Assembly: GCF_004341085.1 (NCBI RefSeq)
Contig: NZ_SLXW01000015.1
Coordinates: 1-40,252 of the forward strand
Reading direction: 5' to 3'
Length of the DNA: 40,252 nt
Origin: Sphingomonas sp. PP-CE-1G-424
GTDB lineage: Bacteria > Pseudomonadota > Alphaproteobacteria > Sphingomonadales > Sphingomonadaceae
The notes beneath the pieces were generated by a model, which saw only the letters and a program-made list of their open reading frames with translations, searched no databases and was not told the origin of the DNA. How positions within the stretch are numbered: the stretch's first letter is position 1; every line of letters begins with the position of its first letter. A program made the translations under genes and the position numbers. Positions 1 through 8,272 of this stretch are shown here, in pieces.

Positions 1-992
1 GAGAAACGGCCATTGGCGATGGCGCTGCCCCGTCTCGGCCGGGCGACGAAGGGTGTGATACCATTCGCCTCGCATGCTTCGATGTCCTCGCCTTTGTAAT
101 AGCCCATGTCGGCGACCACATCGATCTGCTCGACGTCTAGCGCGTCTTTCGCCGCCCCAGCAGTGGGTGCCAGCAGACCCATGTCGGTGCCAGCGTTGGT
201 AACGTGCTGCTCGACGATCAGCTTGTGTTTCGCATCCACCGCTACCTGCGCGTTGTAGCCGACCGTGGTCTTTCGACCCGTGACCATCGCGCGCGCATCG
301 GGGTCGGTTAGCGATATCTGGCTCTCGCCGCTGGCGTTCAGCTCGTGCAGCATCGCCTCCTGGGCCTGACGCCGCTCGCGCACCCTGGCGATCTTTGCGG
401 CCAGTGCCCCGCTGCGGCCAGGTCCATGGCCATCCTCGCCGCGGTCGATGGCGTCCATCTCGGCAAGATACCCCTCAAGCCGCTCGTCGGCCGCGGCAAT
501 ATACCTGGCCAGCTTGTCACGGGAGAAGTTGCGTCCCGGGTTGTTCACCGCCTTCAGCCGCGTGCCGTCCACCGCCAGCAGCTCGCGCCCGAACAGGTCG
601 AGCTTGCGGCATAGGACGACGAAGGCGCGGAACACTGCCTTGAAGGCGCTCCGGTTGTCGCGGCGAAAGTCAGCGATGGTCTTGTAGTCTGGCCGAAGCC
701 CACGCAGCAGCCAGATCAGCTCGAGGTTGCGTGCCGCCTCGGCTTCCAGCCGTCGGCTCGACCGCACCCGGTTGAGATAGCCGTACAGGTACAGCTTGAG
801 CATGTCGCCCGGGTCATAGCCTGGCCGCCCCGTCGCCTTCGGCCGCGACCGATGAAAACCGGCCTCGCCCAGATCGAGGTCATCAACGAACGCGTCGATG
901 AACCGAACCGGACTATCCGCTGCCACATAATCCTCTACCGATGCCGGCAGCAGCAGCGCCTGGTCGCGCGCATGACCCTCGATATATGCCAT
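1..992 (-). CDS. IS1182-type transposase, cut by window edge
   Basis: A continuous minus-strand reading frame starts at 992 (MAYIEGHARD...) and runs off the left edge without a stop, so about 330 residues of the N-terminal and central part are visible. The N-terminal part (about residues 1-100) has the DUF772-like layout of IS1182/IS5-related DDE transposases, including the segment RPGYDPGDMLKLYLYGYLN and then RSSRRLEAEA. A DDE-type stretch follows with LAVDGTRLKAVNN (first acidic residue) and, near the edge, QIDVVADMGYYKGED (second acidic residue). I checked the frame at three places and saw no frameshift, so the copy may be functional. The C-terminal acidic residue lies outside the window. 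It sits directly downstream of the racemase gene, which reads towards it. Confidence 0.85.
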   Translation of the reverse strand, partial: MAYIEGHARDQALLLPASVEDYVAADSPVRFIDAFVDDLDLGEAGFHRSRPKATGRPGYDPGDMLKLYLYGYLNRVRSSRRLEAEAARNLELIWLLRGLRPDYKTIADFRRDNRSAFKAVFRAFVVLCRKLDLFGRELLAVDGTRLKAVNNPGRNFSRDKLARYIAAADERLEGYLAEMDAIDRGEDGHGPGRSGALAAKIARVRERRQAQEAMLHELNASGESQISLTDPDARAMVTGRKTTVGYNAQVAVDAKHKLIVEQHVTNAGTDMGLLAPTAGAAKDALDVEQIDVVADMGYYKGEDIEACEANGITPFVARPRRGSAIANGRF

Positions 993-1036
993 GATTACAG
1001 CATACGCCCGTCAGCAACCTTGTGGTATCACCCAAC

Positions 1037-1056
1037 GAGTTTTCGCACGGTCTGCC
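1037..1056. repeat. candidate terminal inverted repeat of the IS1182-type element
   Basis: Just upstream of the transposase start and 22 bp from the racemase stop lies a sequence reading GGCAGACCGTGCGAAAACTC on the minus strand. Its position suits the outer end of the insertion sequence. The partner repeat is outside the window, so the boundary is inferred from position only. Confidence 0.35.
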
Positions 1057-1077
1057 ATCCTTTTGAGAAGCGCGCAG

Positions 1078-1773
1078 TTAGCCTGCCAGAGCCATATCGA
1101 TCGCCGCTGCTGCATGGAGGGCGGTTGTGTCGAAGATCGGTACCCGACTATCTTCCGGCCGAACCAGCAGCATGATTTCGGTGCATCCTAAGATCACCGC
1201 CTCCGCTCCGCTCTCAACGAGGCGGGCAATGACCGCGCGGTAAGCATCACGCGACGCCGGCAAGATCTTACCAGCGACCAACTCCTCATAGATAATACGA
1301 TGAACGGTAGCGCGGTCGTCGTCGTCCGGGACGACGACGTTAAGGCCGTGCTGATCGGTGAGCCTTCCCTTGTAGAAGGCGTGTTCCATCGTGAACGCAG
1401 TGCCAAGCAGTCCGACCTTCTTGAGGCCGGCCGCCTTGATGCGTTCGGCCGTGGGATCGGCGATATGAAGCAGGGGAACACCTACAGCCGCCTGAACGTC
1501 GGCGGCCATGCGGTGCATGGTGTTGGTGCAGATCAGCAGCACGTCCGAACCACCGGCTTCGAGGCGTCGTGCCGCATCGACCATCCGCGCCGTCAGACCC
1601 TGCCAATCGCCCTTGTGCTGCAAATCCTCGATTTCCGCGAAATTGAACGACCACAGAAGGCAGCGGGCGGATGCTGTCGGGCCAATCCGCTCTCGCACGC
1701 CCTCATTGATAATGCGGTAGTATTCGGCAGAACTTTCCCAGCTCATGCCTCCGATCAGGCCAATCGTCTTCAT
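1078..1773 (-). CDS. aspartate/glutamate racemase family protein
   Basis: A 231-residue protein beginning MKTIGLIGGMSWESS, the usual N-terminus of the aspartate/glutamate racemase (RacX/YgeA-like) family. These cofactor-independent enzymes interconvert L- and D-amino acids with two cysteines acting as acid and base. Both are present: Cys82 in LLICTNTMH and Cys197 in VILGCTEI, in the canonical flanking sequences, and the length is normal for the family. The substrate cannot be read from sequence; members act on aspartate, glutamate or a broad range of amino acids. No operon partner is visible. The IS1182-type copy lies 22 bp beyond its stop, so the gene is intact but its downstream context has been replaced. 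Confidence 0.9.
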   Translation of the reverse strand: MKTIGLIGGMSWESSAEYYRIINEGVRERIGPTASARCLLWSFNFAEIEDLQHKGDWQGLTARMVDAARRLEAGGSDVLLICTNTMHRMAADVQAAVGVPLLHIADPTAERIKAAGLKKVGLLGTAFTMEHAFYKGRLTDQHGLNVVVPDDDDRATVHRIIYEELVAGKILPASRDAYRAVIARLVESGAEAVILGCTEIMLLVRPEDSRVPIFDTTALHAAAAIDMALAG

Positions 1774-2060
1774 GCCCTAGCACCCCCCGCTTTCGTGTCC
1801 CGTCTAATCACCACATATGAGTTTCGAGAACCCCGTCACGTTCTCTTTTTTCGATCCTTTTCGAGAAAGCCAGCAACGCCACTCGACGGCAGCTATCCTA
1901 CCTTCCTTCCTTCCCAAAGCGAACTGACCGCTCTTCACCCATTGTTACCGTTCGCCCCTAGCGTACACGCAACTTACGTTCGTGTTCTGGTCCCATGGAC
2001 GTGAAACCGCTGGAGGTCTCAGCGCATGGTATTCTGCCACGCGCTGATCCTCACACCTGG

Positions 2061-2561
2061 TTATTCAGCGTCGCCCGTTACCGCGGGCTTCGTGTTACGG
2101 CGTGGCTTGGCAGCGGCAGGTTCAGCGGCCTTTTGAACCGTCTGGCCGGGCTTACGACCCAGACCGATCTTCTTGGCCATGGCGCGACGGCTCTCGCTGT
2201 AGGTTTCCGCAACCATGGGATAATCGGCCTTGAGATTATACCGTTCGCGGTACTCCGCCGGGGTCATACCGTTGGTAGCGAGATGACGGCGCAGCGTCTT
2301 GTAAGGCTTGCCATCGATCATGCTGATGATGTGATCCTTGCTCGCAAGCGACTTTCGCGAAGTCACAGCAGGCGTGTACTCCTGCGCGGGCGCTTCCGGA
2401 GCATCTACGCTCTGCTCACCGCCGAGCTTGGAGACAGCCGAATGCATCGACTGCAGAAAGGCGGGGACATCATCCGCCGATGTCCGCGTATTTGGATTGC
2501 TCAACCACGCAATGGTCAGCTCAGTTGCGAGTTCGATAGAGTTGGTATCATCAGTCATCAT
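2061..2561 (-). CDS. MucR/Ros-family transcriptional regulator without zinc ligands
   Basis: A 166-residue protein with the typical Ros/MucR layout: a variable acidic N-terminal oligomerisation part (about 1-75), then the DNA-binding core (about 76-140) with KTLRRHLATNGMTPAEYRER, YNLKADYPMVAETY and AKKIGLGRK, then a basic Ala/Pro-rich tail. MucR proteins are nucleoid-binding repressors of alphaproteobacteria. In the usual core two cysteines (CxxC or CxxD) before the KxLKRHL helix help bind zinc. Here that segment reads IISMIDGKPYKTLRRHL and has no cysteine. Zinc-independent Ros/MucR homologues are known in rhizobia, so this is probably a functional variant rather than a broken gene. It is divergent from the ParB-like gene and could regulate the plasmid cluster (inference). 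Confidence 0.9.
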   Translation of the reverse strand: MMTDDTNSIELATELTIAWLSNPNTRTSADDVPAFLQSMHSAVSKLGGEQSVDAPEAPAQEYTPAVTSRKSLASKDHIISMIDGKPYKTLRRHLATNGMTPAEYRERYNLKADYPMVAETYSESRRAMAKKIGLGRKPGQTVQKAAEPAAAKPRRNTKPAVTGDAE

Positions 2562-2748
2562 ATTTCCGGACGTAGATCGAAGGCTGTTGGGGATCGATGC
2601 TAGATAGTGCGATTGCGATCTCAGACAATACTTACTCCAGCAATATCATAGAGCTGCACCGAGTTATCCAAAGCGGCAAGGAGAGAGAAGGGGGGAGGGA
2701 GATGGTGTCCGAAGAAATCGGATGCTCAGAAACGAAGGGTGATTTCCC

Positions 2749-5001
2749 ATGATCCAGTCCGTGAAACTCTCGAAGCTCCGCCTCTCGGCCAGCAACGTCC
2801 GCACCGCCCCTGATGAATCGCTGCAGATCGAGCCGTTCGCAGCCGACCTCGAAGCCCGCGGCGTCCTCCAGAACCTGCTCGTTACGCCGGTCTCGCGGCC
2901 ACGCGGGACGTTCGAGGTATTCGATGGCGGCCGGCGCTGGCGTGCGCTCAACATGCTGGTCGCTCGCGGCGTCATCAATCCCGACGAGTATGACGTGCCG
3001 GTACGTGTCCTGAAGGGTGACGATGCCGAACTCACCGAAACCTCGCTCGCGGTCAGCTTCCATCACATGAAGCTCAGCCCGGCCGAGGAATGCCGCGCCT
3101 TCCAGCATTTCCTGAACGGCAGCACCGATATCGACGCTGTGGCCAAGCGCTTTGGCGTTACCCGCCGCTTCATCGACGGTCGGCTCCGCCTGGCCGATCT
3201 TGCCGAGCCGATCTTCTCTGCTCTCGCGAACGGCGAGCTGACCCTCGACATGGCCAAGGCCTACGCCTCGACCGGCAGTCACGAGCGTCAGTTGCGCGTC
3301 TGGCAGACCTATAGCTCGATGGTTCACTACAACGCCGACGCCATCCGTCGCGTCATCGCCAACGACACGATGCGGGCCAACGATCCGATCGCCCTCCTGG
3401 TCGGCGTCGAATCCTACGAGTCCGCAGGCGGCGTCGTCGACCGCGACCTGTTCAGCAACGCCGGCGAGCGCTGGACCAACCCCGAGATCGCACAGACCCT
3501 CGCGGCCGCGATGATGGAAGCGGAAGCCAAGCGTATCGGCGAGGAACGTGGTCTTGCGTGGATCCGGCCTGTCGCCAGCCACAGCACCTGGGATGCGGCC
3601 CGCAGCCTCCACCGCATCGCCCTGCCGGTCCAGCCGATGTCGCCGGCCGAGGCACAGCGCGTAGACGAGATCGAGCAGCGCATGGGCGAACTGCAGCAGG
3701 AGATGGAGAACGACGAGCTTTCCGAAGAGGCGTTCACCGCTTGCGACGCAGAGCATGATACGCTTGGCGAGGAACTCGAAGCGCTGCAGCGCCGCCCCTC
3801 GGTACTCCCCGCTGAACTCGTGTCGCGGGTCGGCGCGTTTCTGACGCTGTCGCAGACCGGTACGATGGTCCTGGATGAGACCTATTACAGCGAAACGCCG
3901 ATCCGCGTGACGGTGGTCGAACCGGAGCCGGTCGAAGGTCATGACGGGGAGACCGAAGAGACGGACGATGGGCTCGCCGACGGCGAGGGCGAGGGCTCGG
4001 AACGGGTCCGGGCAGAGCCGACCTTCCGCATCGAAGAAGGCGCGGCGACGCCGGTGACGGCGGGCAGTCCCAAGGAGGTCGACCCAGATAACGCAGCGCC
4101 GGGCGGCAAGGCACTCAGCCAGGTCCTGAGCGACCAGCTCGCGATGCAGCGTCGCGATGTCCTGGCGGCGTCGTTGATCGCCAGCCCCGGACTCGCGCTG
4201 GACTATATGCTGTTCGCCATGGTGGATGCACGGCGCGGCACCTCGTCAAACGACGGCACGACGATCAGCGCCCATGCCCCGCAGGATCCGATCCTGTCGA
4301 CCAACATGCCGGGATCGCGCGCGCGCGACTACCTCGCCGAGGTACGGGACGGGCTCGATGAATCGTGGGGCGAGTCCGACAACAAGGTTATGCGGTTCGA
4401 GGCATTCCGCGCGCTCGGCGACGAGGTGAAGAGCGCATGGCTGGCCTATATTGTCGCGACGTCGCTGGAGGCCAAGGAGTCCTACGGCTCCAATCGCCAG
4501 AACCCGCTTCACGGCCGCATGGCCAGCATCCTCGAGGTCGATGTCGCCAGCTGGTGGCGTCCGACGTCGGAGAACTTCTTCGACCGGGTTTCCAAGGGGT
4601 CGTTGATCTCGCTGCTTCACGAGGTCGGAGGCCCAGCGCTGTCGAGCCGCCACGCCAGCGAGAAGAAGACCGAGATCTCGGCATCCTGCCAGAAGCTCTT
4701 CGCTGGCGAAGCGATCGTCGAGACCGACGTCAAGGAAGCTGCCCTGAAATGGGTGCCGACCGCGATGCGCTTCAGCGACACTGCCGTCGGGGGTGAGAGC
4801 GAAGACGACGGCGCGCAGGGCGATCTTGCGGACCTGATCGAGGCGGACAGCGACGACACCGGCGAGGACGATCTTGCCGCCTTGGTCGGTGACGGCCCGG
4901 ACGATGTCGAGACGGACGGGGTCGAGACGAACGGCAGCGCCCAGATCGAACTCGATCACCGGAACGATGACGATGTGAACGAGATCGTCGCGGCCGAATA
5001 G
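2749..5001 (+). CDS. orphan ParB-like plasmid protein with long acidic C-terminus
   Basis: A 750-residue protein. The N-terminal part (about 1-100) is a ParB/Spo0J-type domain with DGGRRWRAL at residues 59-67 in place of the usual GERRxRA motif. It is followed by a KorB/Spo0J-like helix-turn-helix (about 125-150, DAVAKRFGVTRRFIDGRLRLADL). A helical region at about 300-345 is rich in Glu and Gln and may be coiled coil. Two very acidic low-complexity stretches follow (about 385-425 and 680-750). True partition ParBs are about 300 residues and are coupled to parA; there is no parA here, so a segregation role is doubtful. A nucleoid-associated, CTP-binding or regulatory role is more likely. The start at 2749 has GAAGGG nine bases upstream, and the gene ends before a strong hairpin. 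Confidence 0.85.
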   Translation: MIQSVKLSKLRLSASNVRTAPDESLQIEPFAADLEARGVLQNLLVTPVSRPRGTFEVFDGGRRWRALNMLVARGVINPDEYDVPVRVLKGDDAELTETSLAVSFHHMKLSPAEECRAFQHFLNGSTDIDAVAKRFGVTRRFIDGRLRLADLAEPIFSALANGELTLDMAKAYASTGSHERQLRVWQTYSSMVHYNADAIRRVIANDTMRANDPIALLVGVESYESAGGVVDRDLFSNAGERWTNPEIAQTLAAAMMEAEAKRIGEERGLAWIRPVASHSTWDAARSLHRIALPVQPMSPAEAQRVDEIEQRMGELQQEMENDELSEEAFTACDAEHDTLGEELEALQRRPSVLPAELVSRVGAFLTLSQTGTMVLDETYYSETPIRVTVVEPEPVEGHDGETEETDDGLADGEGEGSERVRAEPTFRIEEGAATPVTAGSPKEVDPDNAAPGGKALSQVLSDQLAMQRRDVLAASLIASPGLALDYMLFAMVDARRGTSSNDGTTISAHAPQDPILSTNMPGSRARDYLAEVRDGLDESWGESDNKVMRFEAFRALGDEVKSAWLAYIVATSLEAKESYGSNRQNPLHGRMASILEVDVASWWRPTSENFFDRVSKGSLISLLHEVGGPALSSRHASEKKTEISASCQKLFAGEAIVETDVKEAALKWVPTAMRFSDTAVGGESEDDGAQGDLADLIEADSDDTGEDDLAALVGDGPDDVETDGVETNGSAQIELDHRNDDDVNEIVAAE

Positions 5002-5030
5002 CGGCACGACGGTTCAATTCTGAGCAGCCT

Positions 5031-5071
5031 CACTGCCGGCCCGCGACCTCGCGGCGCCGGCAGTGCCTTTT
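5031..5071 (+). terminator. two-tier hairpin terminator after the ParB-like gene
   Basis: CACTGCCGGC (5031-5040) pairs with GCCGGCAGTG (5056-5065), a perfect 10-bp stem. Inside it CCGCG pairs with CGCGG (5041-5045 / 5050-5054), leaving one bulged C. CCTTTTCC follows. This is a strong rho-independent terminator or attenuator between the ParB-like and ArdC-like genes. Confidence 0.75.
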
Positions 5072-5096
5072 CCTCACCGCTAACCAGGACAGCGTC

Positions 5097-6005
5097 ATGA
5101 CCGCTACAACCCGCGACATTGCGGCCGACATCACCGCCGCCATCATCGCACGGCTCGAAGCCGGGACCCTGCCTTGGCAACGTTCCTGGTCGGTTACCGG
5201 CGAGGGCGGCAGGCCACTGCGCCATGAGGGCGTTCCGTACACCGGAATAAACGCCCTATGGCTCTGGGCGACCGCCGACACCTATGGCTATCGCAGCCGC
5301 TACTGGATGACCGCCCGTCAGGCCCGCGAACTGGGCGGCGAGATCAACCGCGATGCGAGACCGTCTTTCTCCGTCTACGCCTCGACCTTCCGCAAGGCCG
5401 GAATGCCCAATCTGCTTGGTGCGACCGCTGACCAGATGATCCGCTTTCTGCGTTCCTATGTCGTCTTCAACGCCGACGAAATCGTTGGCCTGCCGGACTA
5501 TTACTACCCGCGCGAGGTCGCACCGACCCCTTTGCTGATCTCAGAACGGCAGGATCGAATTGACGCCTTCTTTGGCGGTATTCCGGCCAAGGTCCGTCAC
5601 GGTGGTGACCGCGCCTTCTTCCACCCAACATTCGACTATATCCAGATGCCGCACACCGGCAGCTTCAAGTCAGGCGACGCATACGCATCGGTTCGGGCGC
5701 ACGAGACCGTCCACTGGGCGGGCCATGCCTCCCGGCTCGATCGCACCTTCGGGAAGCGCTTCGGCGACAACGCATATTGCGTCGAAGAATTGGTCGCTGA
5801 GCTTGGCTCGGCCATGATCTGCGGCGATCTTGGCCTCCCGACCGAGCTGCACGACAGCCACGCCTCCTACCTCGCCAACTGGTTGGGGGTGTTGCGCGCC
5901 GACAAGACCGCGATCTTCCTGGCCGCCACCAAGGCCGAACAGGCCTTCTCCTACCTTCGCGCCTTCTCGACCGAGGCTGCAGCAGAAACGCGGCTCGCCG
6001 CATGA
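5097..6005 (+). CDS. ArdC-like antirestriction protein (ssDNA-binding plus zincin-like domain)
   Basis: A 302-residue protein with the ArdC architecture. The N-terminal ssDNA-binding domain (about 1-130) has the hallmark ...IIARLEAGTLPWQRSW and GVPYTGINALWLW. The C-terminal zincin-like metallopeptidase domain has HETVH at 202-206 (an HExxH zinc motif) and a downstream Glu-containing helix VEELVAELGSAM. ArdC proteins are carried on conjugative plasmids and protect incoming DNA from restriction in some hosts; they enter or act early after transfer. Length and motifs are complete, so it is likely active. It starts at 5097, 32 bp after a strong hairpin, and is followed closely by an unknown gene. 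Its position in a plasmid accessory cluster supports a role in establishment. Confidence 0.9.
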   Translation: MTATTRDIAADITAAIIARLEAGTLPWQRSWSVTGEGGRPLRHEGVPYTGINALWLWATADTYGYRSRYWMTARQARELGGEINRDARPSFSVYASTFRKAGMPNLLGATADQMIRFLRSYVVFNADEIVGLPDYYYPREVAPTPLLISERQDRIDAFFGGIPAKVRHGGDRAFFHPTFDYIQMPHTGSFKSGDAYASVRAHETVHWAGHASRLDRTFGKRFGDNAYCVEELVAELGSAMICGDLGLPTELHDSHASYLANWLGVLRADKTAIFLAATKAEQAFSYLRAFSTEAAAETRLAA

Positions 6006-6020
6006 ACCGGAGAACACGAC

Positions 6021-6659
6021 ATGGGTTGGCTCTCGATGACCAACGCCGGCATGGCCGGCCACCCGAACCCCAAGGCCTATCTCGACGACCAGTTCACCTA
6101 CAGTCGTGCGCTGGATGGTGGCGGCATGGGCGGCATGCGCGTTATCGACAGCGCATTCGTCGGAAACGGCGTCTGGTACGCAGCAGCTGAGATCATCTCA
6201 GACGACGAGCCGCTCTACGTCATCGCCCTGGTGTGTCTGGTCCGCTGGAACCCCAAGGCCAGGGACGGATACGTCTTTGCATACAAGGACATGGAGGAAT
6301 CTATGGGCCCCTGCGAGGCCGGATGCCCTGCCCGGATTCTGCGTCTCCTGTCGCCGACCAGCAAAGAGAGCGCGCTGGATTGGCGGCGCCGTTGCCTCGC
6401 TCGGCTAAGGCTGCACGCCCGCAAAATCGATAACGGGATGCGGATCAAACTTCCCCGCCCGGTTTCGTTCAGCGACGGCCATACCGGCACCGAGTTCATC
6501 GTCGTGAAACGCGGCGAGAAGATCACCTTCCGGAGTGACAAGGGGCACGGCCACTACCGCATCTCGCACTTCCGCGACCTGGCCTGGTCTGTCGTCCCCG
6601 AAACCAAAGTTCACCGCACCGTCTTCGCGGCCCCTACCGCGTATGCGACACCAGCATAA
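6021..6659 (+). CDS. conserved-looking plasmid protein of unknown function
   Basis: A 212-residue soluble protein starting MGWLSMTNAG 15 bp after the ArdC-like gene, with GGAG upstream (ACCGGAGAAC). I see no signal peptide or membrane segment. The N-terminal part (HPNPKAYLDDQFTY...) resembles a family of unknown function that often lies next to ArdC and ParB-like genes on alphaproteobacterial plasmids (recalled, not checked). The C-terminal half is basic (WRRRCLARLRLHARKI) and could touch nucleic acid. The stop overlaps the next start (TAATG), which implies translational coupling in one operon. Function unknown. Confidence 0.75.
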   Translation: MGWLSMTNAGMAGHPNPKAYLDDQFTYSRALDGGGMGGMRVIDSAFVGNGVWYAAAEIISDDEPLYVIALVCLVRWNPKARDGYVFAYKDMEESMGPCEAGCPARILRLLSPTSKESALDWRRRCLARLRLHARKIDNGMRIKLPRPVSFSDGHTGTEFIVVKRGEKITFRSDKGHGHYRISHFRDLAWSVVPETKVHRTVFAAPTAYATPA

Positions 6660-6862
6660 TGGATATCCCGATGTCTGCCGACACTCCCCTCTCGCCGCTG
6701 CGCCGTATCCTGTGCAGCAGGTCTAACGCCGTCAGGGTCGCCGCATGGATGCGCCTTGACGGGATCCACACCGACATCGTCGCTACGGACGAGCCGCTGC
6801 AGCCGTGGCTGATCGTCGAGACGACCGACGCCCTGATCCAGGACGCACGCGCATGCGCATGA
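6659..6862 (+). CDS. small unknown protein, coupled to both neighbours
   Basis: A 67-residue frame. Its ATG (6659) overlaps the preceding stop as TAATG, and its stop (6860-6862) overlaps an ATG of the next gene as ATGA. This tight packing is the main reason to believe it is a gene. The protein has no recognisable motif, membrane segment or signal peptide; it contains a short hydrophobic core (TDIVATDEPLQPWLIVE). Function unknown. Confidence 0.55.
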   Translation: MDIPMSADTPLSPLRRILCSRSNAVRVAAWMRLDGIHTDIVATDEPLQPWLIVETTDALIQDARACA

Positions 6863-7386
6863 CCCTTGTCCTCGCTTTTGCCCTTGCCGCCTGCGGAGGG
6901 GCCGCGTCCCAAGCCGAAGACCCGTCGATGATCCGAGCTGACGGTCGCGCGATCGACGGTGACACCGTATCGTTCGACGTCCGGATTTTTGGGGCTGATG
7001 CCTTCGAGAAGCGGCAATTGTGTCGAAATACGGATGGCTGCTGGCCGTGCGGCAAGGCAGCGCAGGACTATGCGTCAAAGCTCCTGAAATCAGGAAGCAG
7101 CACGATCCGCCTGACGGGTAAGCAAAGCTACGGTCGTCCGATCGGAACGGTCGAGATCGGGGGCCAGGACCTTGGTGAGAGCATGATCGCCGCGGGGCTT
7201 GCCGTGCCGGCGACCAGCTACCTGAAAAGCGACCCCAAGCGCGCCCAGCGTTATCTCGCAGCTTATGAAAACGCCGAGGCCAAACATGCCGGCGTGCATG
7301 CCGGCTACTTCATCGATCCGGCAAAATGGCGTCGCGGCGAACGCCTCTCGTGCGAAGCCCGGGGCAAAAGCAGCCGAGAGCGCTAA
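6853..7386 (+). CDS. staphylococcal-nuclease-like lipoprotein (thermonuclease family)
   Basis: About 177 residues from the ATG at 6853 (6859 is an alternative that overlaps the previous stop as ATGA). The N-terminus MRMTLVLAFALAACGG is a lipoprotein signal with lipobox LAAC (Cys14), so the protein is predicted to be exported and lipid-anchored. The rest matches the SNase-like fold: DGDT (Asp37), Arg44 in VRIFG, Asp49 and Glu52 in GADAFE, and Arg95 in SYGRPIG correspond to the catalytic Asp21, Arg35, Asp40, Glu43 and Arg87 of staphylococcal nuclease. Cysteines 57, 63 and 66 suggest a disulfide or metal site. Small secreted nucleases of this type are common on conjugative plasmids; the target is unknown. 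A GTG at 6805 in the same frame would destroy the signal peptide and is rejected. Confidence 0.85.
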   Translation: MRMTLVLAFALAACGGAASQAEDPSMIRADGRAIDGDTVSFDVRIFGADAFEKRQLCRNTDGCWPCGKAAQDYASKLLKSGSSTIRLTGKQSYGRPIGTVEIGGQDLGESMIAAGLAVPATSYLKSDPKRAQRYLAAYENAEAKHAGVHAGYFIDPAKWRRGERLSCEARGKSSRER

Positions 7387-7437
7387 ATCGCTTGGGAGAG
7401 AAGGGGGAGGGGAAGGGTATCGATCAAGGAGACGATC

Positions 7438-8043
7438 ATGCCCGCTTTTACTTCGACCCCCGCGCCCGTGCATACGCTCTGGGACACCCCCGACACCGCG
7501 ATCCAGCGGCTGCCAGGCATCTGGTTCGTTACCACCCCCTCGCATGGTGGCTTCGTCCTGTCGGATGAGCGTCAGGCCGCGATGCCGGACGTGCTGCGCC
7601 TCGACAGCATCTATTACGAGGAGGACGTCAACTGGTCGCTGGTGGTTGTCGGCTTCGAGACCGAGTTCGCCGCGCTGAAAGACCCGCTGTTCGACATCGA
7701 ACGCGACCTTGCCCATCAAACGGCACGTCACTGGCGGCCGATGCAATACGGTGCCTTCACCGGCGAGGTTATCAGCCCAAGCGATAGCTACGTCCTGAAG
7801 AAGGTAGCGCTCTACGAGGCCGCGATCGGAGAGATCGGGGTACGCTCAGCGTCCGGAGATTGGGCAGACTGGGTGCCCAAGGGCAAGGTCGGCGTCACCG
7901 GGCGGCGCATCACCGGCTGCGATCACCTGGGCTTCGCGAAGTATGAAGGCCCGGAGTTCAAAGGCCTGTGTGATGCAGCACGGTACGACAGCTCCCGCCC
8001 GGTCAACACCTTCGCCGGACTTGAGGTCGAACTGATGCCGTGA
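7438..8043 (+). CDS. DUF7007-like plasmid protein
   Basis: A 201-residue soluble protein with AAGGAG seven bases before its ATG. The N-terminal segment has the pattern PGIWFVTTPSHGGFVLSDERQAAMP, which I recognise as typical of the DUF7007 family on alphaproteobacterial plasmids; its function is not known. A central DWADWVPKGKVGV segment and an acidic, aromatic-rich middle suggest a compact globular protein. No signal peptide or membrane segment is present. It follows the nuclease-like lipoprotein by 51 bp and is probably in the same operon. A very strong hairpin lies just downstream. Confidence 0.75.
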   Translation: MPAFTSTPAPVHTLWDTPDTAIQRLPGIWFVTTPSHGGFVLSDERQAAMPDVLRLDSIYYEEDVNWSLVVVGFETEFAALKDPLFDIERDLAHQTARHWRPMQYGAFTGEVISPSDSYVLKKVALYEAAIGEIGVRSASGDWADWVPKGKVGVTGRRITGCDHLGFAKYEGPEFKGLCDAARYDSSRPVNTFAGLEVELMP

Positions 8044-8107
8044 CGATCGAGAACGTCGTCGCCCTACCCCTCTGAGCAAACGGAGGGCAGGGGGCCGACT
8101 TGAAGCC

Positions 8108-8142
8108 GGAAAGATGTTGCCAAAATCCGGCAACATCTTTCC
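8108..8142. repeat. perfect 14-bp-stem hairpin
   Basis: GGAAAGATGTTGCC (8108-8121) and GGCAACATCTTTCC (8129-8142) are exact reverse complements separated by the 7-base loop AAAATCC. No T tract follows, so it is not a classical terminator. A second hairpin, CAGCCC-TGAG-GGGCTG, follows at 8162-8177. The region 8044-8272 otherwise holds no gene. It may be a transcript-processing or stability element, or a protein-binding palindrome. Confidence 0.85.
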
Positions 8143-8272
8143 CAAGCCGCGCCCAAGCGCCCAGCCCTGAGGGGCTGACGATACGAGCGCGAACCGGGTG
8201 TCGCGGGAGAAGAGAGGGGGGTGAAGAGTGTGCGCCGAAAGAGCGCACGGTCCTCATTCGGAGCATGCGTCG

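Noticed and set aside
1300..2004. Plus-strand 234-residue open frame
   Set aside because: Antisense to the racemase, whose catalytic cysteines are clear.
2632..3942. Minus-strand 436-residue open frame
   Set aside because: Lies antisense to the ParB-like gene in GC-rich DNA; composition is Arg/Gly/Asp-rich without any motif, and the plus strand has the clear domains.
4246..5007. Minus-strand 253-residue open frame
   Set aside because: Shadow of the acidic C-terminal half of the ParB-like gene; no ribosome-binding site and no family pattern.
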